A stretch of 64,000 nt of DNA from assembly GCF_003171515.1 (NCBI RefSeq), contig NC_089396.1:186001-250000 (forward strand), in the 5' to 3' direction. A program made the position numbers and the translations under genes. Numbering within the stretch: the first letter of the stretch is position 1; each line of letters opens with the position of its first letter. Below the pieces are notes generated by a model. That model saw only the letters and a program-made list of their open reading frames with translations. It did no database searches and was not told the origin of the DNA. The stretch is from Pyrenophora tritici-repentis (taxonomy: Eukaryota; Ascomycota; Dothideomycetes; Pleosporales; Pleosporaceae). This document shows, piece after piece, positions 1 through 9,022 of the stretch.

Positions 1-1732
1 TCATAACAGCGTGTCAGCGTTCGTGATGAGGTTGTACAGTTGGCTACGGCCTCAGGTGGTGCGCGCGTTGGCTGAAGCCGAGAGCAAGGTACATATAAGC
101 TTCGATGGGTGGACGACAAAAGGCGGCAAACGTGGCTTCTTTTCTGTAGTTGCTCACTACGCCAACAGTAAGGGCGCGATAGTTGACCTACCCATCGCGC
201 TGCCGCAGCTGGTGGGTGCCCACACTGGTGAGGCGATAGCTGACGCTGTAACCAAAATCCTGCAATCCTTCAGCATTAATCGCAGCAAACTCGGCTACTT
301 TGTGCTCGATAACGCTTACAATAACGACACCGCTGTTAACAAACTCGCCGCGATGTACCACTTTTCTGCCTCCGATCGCCGCCTCCGCTGCGCTTGCCAC
401 ATACTTAACCTTGTTGGCCAAACGATTATGTTCGGGAGGGATGCTGACGCGTATAACAACGCCCTGGAGAACACAAAGATGGAGGATTTTTACATGAAGG
501 AGTGGCGGAAAGAAGGACCGCTTGGCGTGTATCTTGATATTATCAACTACATCAACACGCCGAAGCAGTGGAGTATTTTTGAAGATTGCCAACGCGAGGC
601 AGTTAACAGCATGCCCACAGGCGCCAGCGGCGGCACTCGCGAGCCAATTAAGCCGTGTGTTACACGTTGGAACAGCTATTACGACTGCTTTAAGCGCGGA
701 GTTCAGCTCCAACAAGCTATCAACGCATACGCCACGTACCACATTCGCGAGACTGAACAGGCTGACGAACAGGCAGCTATTAGAGGAAACAAGCTGCCTG
801 ATGTGCCGCGGTGGATGAGGTCAGACGGCCTTACGGCGGCTGACTGGGCGGTGATTACTGAGTACATGGCGATACTGCAGCCGCTCAAGTTTGCTACAGA
901 TCGCCTCCAAGGCCGCGGCAAGTGTGGCCGTTTTGGCGCACTCTACGAGGTCATCCCAGTATTTGAGAGTGTGATAACTGAGCTGGATGCACGCCTTCGG
1001 CCATACGAATCGGTCAACCACGAGCCATCTGAGGCGCCCGAAGATCACATCCCGATCAACCTGCGAGCCGCGAGGCGAAAAGCGAGCAATTACTTTACTA
1101 AGATCCTCCAAAGTCCCATTTACTACGCAGCTACGGCACTACATCCACGATATAAAACATACTCTAAGCGCTTCTGGCGCGACAAACCTACACAATTGAG
1201 CACCGCGCACGCGAAGTTTCTGCGGGTTTGGGCTGCCTACAAGCCTGCCGCTGCTGCCACAACACCAACCCCTGCGCCAAAACCTACCATGAGCAGCTTT
1301 GACGACGCTATCGACGCTATACTAGATGAGGACGGCGAGCATACATTGGAGGTGGAGGATGAGTACGATAGCTGGTTAAAAGAGCCTATGTGGACGTCTG
1401 ATCAACACAAGGAGGGTCCAACAGCTGTACAGTACTGGTTATCGTTGAAGCCGAAGTATCCACATCTTTCACGATTGGCGATCGACGTGTTGACTATACC
1501 CGCCTCCAGCTCTGATTGTGAGCGCGTTTTTGCGGGAACTGGCGATATAATTGAGCCACAAAGGCGGAAAATTGGCGCGCAGTTACTGGCTGCTTTGGTG
1601 TGCTTGCAACGGTGGACTCGTGCAGGTTTTACAACACCAAGCACGACAACAGCAGCAAAGCATACTGATGAGGAGCTCACGGAAGAGTTTGCGATAGGAA
1701 CGTGGGAAGAGCCGCCTGCAGAATTGTCATAG
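1..1732 (+). CDS. hAT transposase, C-terminal 573+ residues (partial)
   Basis: This is the catalytic and dimerisation part of a hAT-superfamily transposase, the DNA cut-and-paste enzyme of the element. The reading frame is open from the left edge, so the N-terminus, including the BED-like zinc finger seen in the full copy at 9501-12179, is outside the window. Visible family marks are the RNase-H-like block SFDGWT near the start, the YFVLDNAYNNDTA segment, RRLRCACHILNL, and the C-terminal dimerisation block around SDCERVFAGTGD. The protein matches residues 320-892 of the downstream copy. The first internal Met is not a real start. Confidence 0.9.
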   Translation, partial: HNSVSAFVMRLYSWLRPQVVRALAEAESKVHISFDGWTTKGGKRGFFSVVAHYANSKGAIVDLPIALPQLVGAHTGEAIADAVTKILQSFSINRSKLGYFVLDNAYNNDTAVNKLAAMYHFSASDRRLRCACHILNLVGQTIMFGRDADAYNNALENTKMEDFYMKEWRKEGPLGVYLDIINYINTPKQWSIFEDCQREAVNSMPTGASGGTREPIKPCVTRWNSYYDCFKRGVQLQQAINAYATYHIRETEQADEQAAIRGNKLPDVPRWMRSDGLTAADWAVITEYMAILQPLKFATDRLQGRGKCGRFGALYEVIPVFESVITELDARLRPYESVNHEPSEAPEDHIPINLRAARRKASNYFTKILQSPIYYAATALHPRYKTYSKRFWRDKPTQLSTAHAKFLRVWAAYKPAAAATTPTPAPKPTMSSFDDAIDAILDEDGEHTLEVEDEYDSWLKEPMWTSDQHKEGPTAVQYWLSLKPKYPHLSRLAIDVLTIPASSSDCERVFAGTGDIIEPQRRKIGAQLLAALVCLQRWTRAGFTTPSTTTAAKHTDEELTEEFAIGTWEEPPAELS

Positions 1733-1901
1733 AAACGTCCCTTCAGAACCTTAAGTCTATCAATATTCAATCAATCAACCAACCAAAAATTGGCTCTTCA
1801 GTCTCATCAACTCAAACAAACAAACTGTAGCCCTAAGAAATGAGCCAGTCAATCAACATCTACGCCTCAAATGTTGGTTGTTTTGTTTGTTGACTTCTCT
1901 G
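1..1901 (+). mobile_element. hAT DNA transposon, 3' part (5' end outside window)
   Basis: This stretch repeats 10448-12348 with no difference that I can see: the 573-aa transposase part is the same, and so is the 3' non-coding tail. The right end is fixed by comparing the two copies, which stay alike up to ...GACTTCTCTG and then diverge. The element therefore ends at 1901, and the next 8 bases (CGCACATG) are the expected right target duplication. The left end lies before base 1. Near-perfect identity to a copy about 10 kb away implies recent transposition or segmental duplication. Confidence 0.93.
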
Positions 1902-2565
1902 CGCACATGAGAGGCCAGACGCTTTGAGTTACTATAAGCAAGATCAATCAAAGCTTGGAATAGCTCTCTCGGAATTTAGATCGGCTAATAGGGCGTCAAG
2001 CACTGCTATGGATCGCTCAGTTTGGTATGCGAGGCCAGGACATGATAACTACGAGAGTGTGCTACCGTTGCATGGGCTTGGAGGAAAGACGAATGCCATT
2101 TTCGTCACCAAGGAATTTCATGTTGGCCGAGCTTGATCTTCCCTAATTACTATTGTCGGCAATATGATCTCCATATGGTATGCAGTCCCTCGATGTGAAT
2201 GAAACCCATCCTCTCAAACATTATGTGCAGCTCAAACAGATATGCTCTAACTTCTTAGTCGTGAGCATTGGCCCATGGGCACGTACCTAGGTAGGTAGGG
2301 AAGGAAAGCTAGTGGATATCGCTCCTGTGATCCTAAATCTCAACATTACTGACCACGCCTCTATTTTGCACCATCAAATATATTAACTGTGATCATAAGA
2401 CGCTAGGTGTGATAGAAGACTGCGCACACGGTGTTCAGCTACGCAAATCCCAGGCCGTTGTTTGCCAAGCCGCTAGAGAACACTGCTGCTTAGTCACGAC
2501 GATCCCCGCGCACACAGGCGTGGTCTCTACTTCGCTCAACCTCACCACCAAAAAGACCCACCAGA
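1902..2565. other. Intergenic, no gene seen
   Basis: About 660 bases between the hAT end and the first F-box gene. The only open frames are 70-78 codons, with no recognisable content or splice context. The last 200 bases are presumably the promoter and 5' UTR of the F-box gene. Confidence 0.5.
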
Positions 2566-4119
2566 ATGGGTTCACCGAAACCACCCGAAAGAAGCCTTGC
2601 TTCACTTCCAGAGGAGCTAATACTCGCCATTCTCGACAAGTTTGATTCCGATGACCTCGCCACCTTCCGCGCCCTCAACATAACGAGCCGGCAGCTCTAT
2701 CGTCTATCACTTCCCCGGCTCTACCAAAGATTCCCAGGCCACGCTCCAGAGCCATTTTTGGGAACAATTGCACTCTCGGAACCAGAGAAATGCCAAAAGC
2801 TTGCGACATTTGTTAAAGAAGTGGAGTGGTACCAAGACCACTGGAAGGGTCCAGCTCGACGTCGAATGCTATCATTGGCGGACAGACACGTCCTTTCGAC
2901 CAAGCTCCAAGCACTCGGATGTATTCTGAACACGACGGATACGTCTATGAATTTGCCTGCACGCTTCATAAGCTTTCTTTCAGAGTACGAAGTGCACTGG
3001 TGGTATCTCGAGTTCTTTCTCTTCTTCACACCCAACGTCGAGAGGCTATGCGTGTGGGATGTATGGCAGTGGGATGATCATTCGTATTGGTTTGAGAGTG
3101 TAGCTGCCAATCCGGCATACTTTGAGAACCTCAAATCGATTACGCTCTACGGTCCGTTGCGGTTAGAGAACATTGTGCCTCTACTGACATTACCTTCGAT
3201 TCGAGAGTTGGTACTTGTACAGTGCGTCACGATGCGGCAAGAACTTGGAAGAGACTTCTCATGGAGCAACGGCCGCGACGGTTACGTACAGCGAAGGCTC
3301 GCTGACGGTTCGTCCCTTGAACATCTTTCTTTACGGGAGAGCCACATCACATTTTCATCAGTGCGTGCGCTGCTTGAACCTTTGAACAACCTCAAGAGCT
3401 TCACATACGACCACTTTCAAAATGATCTCTCGTTCCCCATTTATGCAGAATCTCAAGCGCTCGTGAACGTGCCAGCCCACTGGAAATCGCTCGAGTATTT
3501 GCGCCTACACGTTGAGAGAGTTAGTAATGTCGAAGAGATCGCATGGCTCCTAGGTTCTGCTCCGGTATTCGACGAGCCTACATATCCCAACCTTCGCACT
3601 CTGGACATCGGCCCCTGTAGCGGAGAAACTTTCCTAGGAGCTCAACTGTCACCCAGCGACAGTAGCGTAAAGTCGATCCGCCTCCGAGAATCTCACGTTG
3701 AGCGTAGTGTGAGAGCTATCCCTCGGACTTTGGAGACCCTATACCTACAATGGGGTCAAGCGACCGAAACGCCCAGGGATTCGTTACCACACCATTTGCT
3801 GCAATTCCTCAACTATTTGCGACTGTTTGCCGAAATTGCTGCCCGGTGGAACTATGATCTGAAAAGGGTTGCCATTTGCGACTGGCCAGCTCTGGCAGGT
3901 TGGTTTCCGTTCCCAGAAGCAGCCGAGAGTTTAAAAAAGGCATATGAGGAGTTGGGTATGGAGTTTGATGTGCTACACGAAGAAATCATCGGTCAGGAGC
4001 CGCTCGTTGTGCGGGACGACATCGAGCCAGACTGGCTTGTGGTCTGCAAGACAACTACATTTTGGTATCATTCAAATATGCTCGGGGATAAGGATGTGCC
4101 GCGGACCGTCCAGTCATGA
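2566..4119 (+). CDS. F-box protein with leucine-rich-like C-terminus
   Basis: Intronless 517-aa protein. Residues about 8-50 form an F-box: SLPEELILAILDKFDSDDLA, then NITSRQLYRLSLPRLYQRF. This is the helical motif that binds Skp1 in SCF ubiquitin ligases. The rest has irregular LRR-like strands (for example LEHLSLRES, LKSFTYDHF, LRTLDIGPC) that would select a substrate, which cannot be predicted. The ATG at 2566 is the first in frame and sits just before the F-box. The closing segment (KRVAICDWPALAGWFPF ... EPDWLVV) matches the end of the next gene in style, so the two are tandem paralogues. These fungal F-box families are large and fast evolving. Confidence 0.85.
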   Translation: MGSPKPPERSLASLPEELILAILDKFDSDDLATFRALNITSRQLYRLSLPRLYQRFPGHAPEPFLGTIALSEPEKCQKLATFVKEVEWYQDHWKGPARRRMLSLADRHVLSTKLQALGCILNTTDTSMNLPARFISFLSEYEVHWWYLEFFLFFTPNVERLCVWDVWQWDDHSYWFESVAANPAYFENLKSITLYGPLRLENIVPLLTLPSIRELVLVQCVTMRQELGRDFSWSNGRDGYVQRRLADGSSLEHLSLRESHITFSSVRALLEPLNNLKSFTYDHFQNDLSFPIYAESQALVNVPAHWKSLEYLRLHVERVSNVEEIAWLLGSAPVFDEPTYPNLRTLDIGPCSGETFLGAQLSPSDSSVKSIRLRESHVERSVRAIPRTLETLYLQWGQATETPRDSLPHHLLQFLNYLRLFAEIAARWNYDLKRVAICDWPALAGWFPFPEAAESLKKAYEELGMEFDVLHEEIIGQEPLVVRDDIEPDWLVVCKTTTFWYHSNMLGDKDVPRTVQS

Positions 4120-4448
4120 AAAGCCTAATGGCTCCTGAGTTTGATAAAAGTCAGATAACCATAGCAATGACACGATATGACGACAATCCATTTGTTTATG
4201 CAGTTGTGTTATCCATGAAGGGTAGTGATAGACATGGCCTCCGGAACTATCGGCATCGAGCCACGTGAATCAACACCAGCTGAAACCGCGCCCAGGCACT
4301 AGTCTAGCGCAACCACATCGCGGGGAATCGCCCGGCGCACTCACCCTCTTCGTGCATCCCGACGATCACTTTCGCGATCAACCCTTGGGCCTTGCAATAC
4401 AACCCAACGTAGCAACTGTACCGATCAACACTGGGGTACCGTATACCC

Positions 4449-5852
4449 ATGATGGCGAGTGAAACCACATCCAAATCTCCCTTTCTCAGCCTTCCCAACG
4501 AGCTCATCTTGAGCATCGTCGAACGGATCGACCAAGAGAACATCCAGGACCTGCTCAATCTAAGTCTCACTAGTCGCCGCATGTGCATGCTCTCGCTGGA
4601 CCATCTATACGGCCATCTCACAGTAAGGTCACCATGGCCACTCCTACGCACCATCTTCTTAAGCCCGGAGCTGGCATCACGTGTCCACAAAGTGACATGG
4701 CGGTACAACATGAAAGAGAAGCACGACACCGCCGCCAACAAACCAACACTCTTCAATTCCCTCGACGAGTTGAGGATTCCGAAAATCAGCGGCGCCGCAT
4801 GCTGCGATATGCAGCGCTCCCAGACCTGGTTGTTCCACGAGTTTATGGAGACATTCCTGATGTTTACGCCAAATCTGCACAAGCTCATCATCAAGGATAC
4901 ACACGCGTGGATGGGAAGCGTATACTTGTTCAAAATGATGGCCGCGAACCCTGATCGACTGGTTCACCTAAAGAGCGTTCATATCCACGCTTCACTACTC
5001 AGCATGGAGCAGCTCGCACACTTGTTCCTTCTCCCTTCTCTCCGCAAAGTCACTGCAACGGATCTCGTACTGCTGGACCGCCCTGAAGGAGATCCGCTAG
5101 AGTGGAACTCCGACATGCCGCTCCAAACCGTGCTAGATCCAGGCTCCTCTGCAGTCGAGAACATCACGCTGAAACGCTCGTGTGTTGGCATATCAACGTT
5201 GGGGTGCTTTACAGCGGCGTGCAGGAACCTAAAGAGCTTTGCATATGAGCATGAGTATTACAACGATCATCGTATGCGGCAGTACAAGCTTCCTTCTTCC
5301 TCGCGATTTAGCACTCTTGCTTCCCCACTTACTCACACTCTTACGACTTTGGAACACCTTAGTATACGTGGAGACGCGAGGAAGTTGGATCAGACGCATG
5401 TATTGCAGGTAGCGCGACTAGCCTCAGGTATGAAGTATCTCCGCTCTTTGGATATGGGCTTGCTATCCCACGACGATAACCCGGATCAATGTACCGAAGA
5501 CTTTGTCACGCACCTAGTGCGATTTCTCCCGTCGACGTTGGAAGAGATGACTTTTGAGATTGACTGGCAGGACAGTTGGGGCTCCAAGGGGTGGGTTGGG
5601 CCGACAGAGATGTTGTGTTATATCGCCGCTCTTGCACCGTCAAAGCTGAACCTGCTGAAGCGTGTTGCGGTGGTAGATTGGCCGCCTTTCTTGGGTCATT
5701 TTCCACCAGATTTTGCTAAGCTGCATCGGTGTTTTGCCGAGCAGAATATTCACTTTTCGTCTATACCGGCGCAACTTGAGGGGAGGCACCCGCTGCAATG
5801 GTCGGATTATGTGGAGCCTGGGTGGGTGTTTGTGGAGGTTGCTGAAGCGTAG
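4449..5852 (+). CDS. F-box protein, paralogue of upstream gene
   Basis: Intronless protein of 467 aa. Residues about 11-55 are an F-box (FLSLPNELILSIVERIDQEN, then LTSRRMCMLSLDHLYGHL). LRR-like segments follow, and the C-terminal block KRVAVVDWPPFLGHFPP ... EPGWVFVEV resembles that of the gene at 2566-4119. Two ATG codons stand side by side (4449 and 4452), and either could start translation. Likely role: substrate adaptor of an SCF ubiquitin ligase; target unknown. The 329-base gap upstream holds no gene and is the likely promoter. Same orientation and 330-bp spacing suggest an old tandem duplication with strong divergence. Confidence 0.85.
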   Translation: MMASETTSKSPFLSLPNELILSIVERIDQENIQDLLNLSLTSRRMCMLSLDHLYGHLTVRSPWPLLRTIFLSPELASRVHKVTWRYNMKEKHDTAANKPTLFNSLDELRIPKISGAACCDMQRSQTWLFHEFMETFLMFTPNLHKLIIKDTHAWMGSVYLFKMMAANPDRLVHLKSVHIHASLLSMEQLAHLFLLPSLRKVTATDLVLLDRPEGDPLEWNSDMPLQTVLDPGSSAVENITLKRSCVGISTLGCFTAACRNLKSFAYEHEYYNDHRMRQYKLPSSSRFSTLASPLTHTLTTLEHLSIRGDARKLDQTHVLQVARLASGMKYLRSLDMGLLSHDDNPDQCTEDFVTHLVRFLPSTLEEMTFEIDWQDSWGSKGWVGPTEMLCYIAALAPSKLNLLKRVAVVDWPPFLGHFPPDFAKLHRCFAEQNIHFSSIPAQLEGRHPLQWSDYVEPGWVFVEVAEA

Positions 5853-6162
5853 TATTTTCTTCATGTTGATGCGTTTCTTCATCCACATTTTGTTTAGGTT
5901 CAGATACGCCAAATCCATCAGGTTATTATAGATTTGTACCCCGCAAACCTTGGCACAGTCCGGGCTGACACGATCGCCGAATCTGACATGCAATCGCAAC
6001 ACGTGATGTCAAACTATCTGATTCGCGACTATTTCTAGTTTACGCGTCGTTGCGGTTGACGAAGAATTCATCGATGAATGAGACGATGATAGAAGAGCAT
6101 ATACTGCAGACCGTAGCATAAGAAGGAAAATGACCAGGGTCTTATTGATAGCAGATCTCCTT
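5853..6162. other. Intergenic, no gene seen
   Basis: 310 bases between the second F-box gene and the left target duplication of hAT-A. No coding signal on either strand. Confidence 0.5.
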
Positions 6163-6170
6163 GTCAGGCC
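6163..6170. repeat. Left target-site duplication of hAT-A
   Basis: GTCAGGCC, repeated exactly at 8902-8909 on the other side of the element. Confidence 0.95.
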
Positions 6171-6270
6171 CAGTGATCGGAATGGTCTGGTCTGGTCTGG
6201 TCTGAGGGTACAGACCAGACCAGACCAGGTGCTTACATAAGGACCGGTCCGACCAGACCGGTCCGACCAA
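6171..6270. repeat. Terminal and subterminal repeats of hAT-A, 3' side
   Basis: After the terminal inverted repeat there are stacked GGTCTG / CAGACC hexamers in both directions, then two palindromic GGACCGGTCC-type boxes. The other end (8780-8901) has the same motif types in a different arrangement. Clustered short motifs just inside the ends are the usual transposase-binding sites of hAT elements such as Ac; here that role is inferred. Confidence 0.75.
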
Positions 6271-6341
6271 CAAGACCGCCAAGAATGAGGCTGAAGCAAA
6301 GAAGGAAGCCGAGGAAATGTGTTTTACTACTGACTGTCAAT

Positions 6342-8639
6342 CTAGTCGTCTTCGTTCTCACTATCCTCGATATCGCTGTTCCCCTCAGCTTGGGGCTTTC
6401 CATACCAGGCCCGGAGACACTCGCACGCTTCTATAATATCTGCCTTCAGCCTACCACGGCGATCGACGATAGTAAGCTTCGCGCTACTAAAAAGACGTTC
6501 GCATTCATCCGACATAGGCGAGATCGCAAACATGTCTAGAGCGAAGCGAGCGAGATCTCGTTGGGAGTCGTAGCGAGATAGCCAGTACGCAATAGCCTCA
6601 TTGCAACCTGCCTCTTCGTTATGAAGCCGGTCAGTAGAGATGTATTGTTCATACAAATCAGTTGTAGAAACTGGAGCGTCTATTCGAATGCGCTTATGTT
6701 CCCGCTGGCGATCAAATGCTGGGTCAGGATCTCTCTCCTTCCTGGCTGGTGGTGGCAGCATCTCGACAGGGTACCTTCCCTTATACTCTGTCTCCCAGAG
6801 ATGCTTCACCGCTAATTGTGCGTTTTCAAACCACCTCTTCTTCTCTTCGTCGCCATGAAGAACCCACTCTTGCCTGAACCATCCCCACTTGCGATATGGA
6901 TCAAGGATTTGAGCCGCATAATATGCCGGTGGAAGGTCAGTATCTTCAGGGAATCGATTTTGCCAATTCAGCTGCTGATTGTTATAGTACTCAACGCACT
7001 TTAACCAAGCAGCATCAGCGCAGCCTTGAAGGTACTTCCATGTAAAGTTGTTATCGTCCTCAGTGTGGATGTCGTGGTAGTGATCCTTCGTCTCGCTTAT
7101 CTCCCGGAGAAGGCAGTCCAAAGTTGAAAACCAGTCCGCAAGTGACGTCTTCTTACCTTCAGAAAGCAAAGTTGCAGCATAGAAGTCTTTGAGAGCGAGT
7201 TCAATCTTTTCAAGCTCAAACCAGTGCTGTCCATCAAGCTTAAAGTTCGCGATCCCTACGGAGCCCTTTCCAGGTACATGACGAGCCGAGAAGAGCTCTA
7301 AACGTTCTCGAACATTTAATGCACGTGTAATCGAATAAAACCATGAGTTCCAGCGGGTCGAGTTGTTCTGGATAAGCTCAAGCCCGTCGAATTGCGAAAG
7401 ATCTCCGCCGATAATAATTGTAGCAAACTCCTCACGCCGTTGTGGAGTAAGCCTGATGTATCGCACCAGGTTGTGAAGACGACCCAAACATCCGAACTTC
7501 TTCCAGAGCTCTTCCACCTTCGTATAGTCGCCACGTTGATGATGCTTCTCCAGCTTCGCAAGATACTTCTCACAGTTTCGCCCCATAAGGAACGCCTGGC
7601 AACAGAGGTTGATGACATGGCCCAAGCAACGCAGCCGGCGATGACGACGTTGTTTTGACTTCATCCATGGGCAGAGATCCTTGAGTATAAACTCAACAGC
7701 GGTATCATTTGCCGAGGCATTATCCAGCATAAAGTATCCAATCTGATCTCCGCTAATGTCGTATTCTTCCAGCAATTCAAGGACCACCGATCCAAGATTC
7801 TCTCCAGTATGTTCGCCGTATATACGTCGCATACCTAAAGCGGTAACACGTCGCATGCCGGTAGTATCAATCCACATAGCGACGACGCCTAGGATAGCGT
7901 AAGGGTTTGGTGAAGTCCAGAGATCAAAGGAGATAGAGATCCTACTCCGTGAATGGTGTAGGTCCTCCCTAAGCTGTTGCTTCTTCGATATGAATGCATT
8001 CATTACCCAGCTTCGGATAGTCTTCGCAGCCTTCGGGAGGTGGTTGAGTAGTGCCGGATTTAAAAAGAGGAGTAGTTCACGAAAGTACTGGTTCTCTAAT
8101 TGAAAGAAGGCGATATGGCAGTACACAATCCAACGAATTAGAAGCTCTTTAAACTTCTCTACTGACTCCTTCCAGAAAAAGATGCTGGAAGCAGCCCCAT
8201 CCTTTTGCTGGTCGATTATAGACTTCCGTACAGAACCCTTTCGCTTGATGCCACTCTGGGGATCAATCTGGTGCTTCTGTTCCAGGTGATTCCGGATCCT
8301 AGAAGTGCCATTGATGACAAACAACTCTTGCTTGCTCTTCCCAACCCTGCACTCATGGCAGTAATACACCTCTTTCTTATCGCTATCTCGAATGTATTGG
8401 AGTCCGTACTTCCAGATGTGTGATGTACCTTGACGGAAATCCTTCCTTGCAATTATTGCACGTTTCACGTACGTGATACCGCCCTGCACGAACTCATCTG
8501 GAGATTCGTGATATTGAATAGGAGTGGGTGATAGTATAGGGGTGGGTGATGACGTGGGGATAGGAGATGGAGTAAGAGACGTTAAATCTAGTCTTATAAT
8601 ATTCGATGGGGACGGTGAGGTTGGTGTTGAAGGCTCCAT
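6342..8639 (-). CDS. hAT transposase (BED finger, RNase-H-like), intact
   Basis: 765-aa cut-and-paste transposase, open from ATG (8639) to stop with no intron needed. After a Pro/Ser/Thr-rich tail (residues 1-50), a BED-type zinc finger spans about 95-125 (YYCHECRVG ... RNHLEQKH, a C2H2 arrangement). The catalytic RNase-H-like region includes SFDLWTSPNPYAILG, GYFMLDNASANDTA and RRLRCLGHVINLCCQ. The C-terminal hAT dimerisation block has AIAYWLSRYDSQRDLARFAL and SPMSDECERLFSSAK. It should act in the nucleus on the 6171/8901 ends. The copy at 34838-37135 has a stop codon where this one has Trp, so only this copy could supply full-length enzyme. Confidence 0.95.
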   Translation of the reverse strand: MEPSTPTSPSPSNIIRLDLTSLTPSPIPTSSPTPILSPTPIQYHESPDEFVQGGITYVKRAIIARKDFRQGTSHIWKYGLQYIRDSDKKEVYYCHECRVGKSKQELFVINGTSRIRNHLEQKHQIDPQSGIKRKGSVRKSIIDQQKDGAASSIFFWKESVEKFKELLIRWIVYCHIAFFQLENQYFRELLLFLNPALLNHLPKAAKTIRSWVMNAFISKKQQLREDLHHSRSRISISFDLWTSPNPYAILGVVAMWIDTTGMRRVTALGMRRIYGEHTGENLGSVVLELLEEYDISGDQIGYFMLDNASANDTAVEFILKDLCPWMKSKQRRHRRLRCLGHVINLCCQAFLMGRNCEKYLAKLEKHHQRGDYTKVEELWKKFGCLGRLHNLVRYIRLTPQRREEFATIIIGGDLSQFDGLELIQNNSTRWNSWFYSITRALNVRERLELFSARHVPGKGSVGIANFKLDGQHWFELEKIELALKDFYAATLLSEGKKTSLADWFSTLDCLLREISETKDHYHDIHTEDDNNFTWKYLQGCADAAWLKCVEYYNNQQLNWQNRFPEDTDLPPAYYAAQILDPYRKWGWFRQEWVLHGDEEKKRWFENAQLAVKHLWETEYKGRYPVEMLPPPARKERDPDPAFDRQREHKRIRIDAPVSTTDLYEQYISTDRLHNEEAGCNEAIAYWLSRYDSQRDLARFALDMFAISPMSDECERLFSSAKLTIVDRRGRLKADIIEACECLRAWYGKPQAEGNSDIEDSENEDD

Positions 8640-8779
8640 AACAATAGTATATAAGTAGGTTGTTAAGGACTTGATTGTTCTATGTAAGTAGAAGACTTAC
8701 CTTGATCTTAATGACTCATATTGTGCTAAATTTTCTGGCTAGATTAGTCTAAGATCTAGTCACGTGGACCTATTTATAG

Positions 8780-8901
8780 CCGGACCGGTCCGATCATCTA
8801 GACCGGTCCGACCACGGTCTCAAAAAATCGCCAGACCAGACCAAGTCTTGGCGGTCTAGACCAGACCAAGACCAAGTCAGACCAGACCATTCCGATCACT
8901 G
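8780..8901. repeat. Terminal and subterminal repeats of hAT-A, 5' side
   Basis: GGACCGGTCC-type palindromes followed by GGTCTG/CAGACC hexamers, and the terminal inverted repeat ending CCGATCACTG at 8901. These mirror the motifs at 6171-6270. Confidence 0.75.
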
Positions 8902-9014
8902 GTCAGGCCTACGCAATGCGAGGTGTACAATATATACTATTCTACCACGATGATCAGGAGTTCACTGATCATACGTACTTTTTTGGTTGCATAGCGTAGT
9001 GGGCGTAGACCTAC

Positions 9015-9022
9015 GTTCTGAC
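9015..9022. repeat. Left target-site duplication of hAT 9023-12348
   Basis: GTTCTGAC, matched by the same eight bases at 12349-12356. Confidence 0.95.

Larger units (their letters stand above)
6171..8901 (-). mobile_element. Complete hAT transposon, copy A (2,731 bp)
   Basis: The ends are exact inverted repeats that begin CAGTGATCGGAATGGTCTGG and read out as the complement at 8882-8901. The element is flanked by a perfect 8-bp target duplication, GTCAGGCC, at 6163-6170 and 8902-8909. It carries one uninterrupted 765-codon transposase frame on the minus strand. A second copy of exactly the same length lies at 34576-37306 in the opposite orientation, with only two base differences that I noticed. 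An 8-bp duplication, CAG...CTG termini and a BED-finger transposase are hAT hallmarks. Copy A looks autonomous. Confidence 0.96.

Noticed and set aside
188..742. 184-codon minus frame inside the hAT transposase (also at 10635-11189)
   Set aside because: Shadow of the transposase on the other strand; identical only because the element copies are identical.
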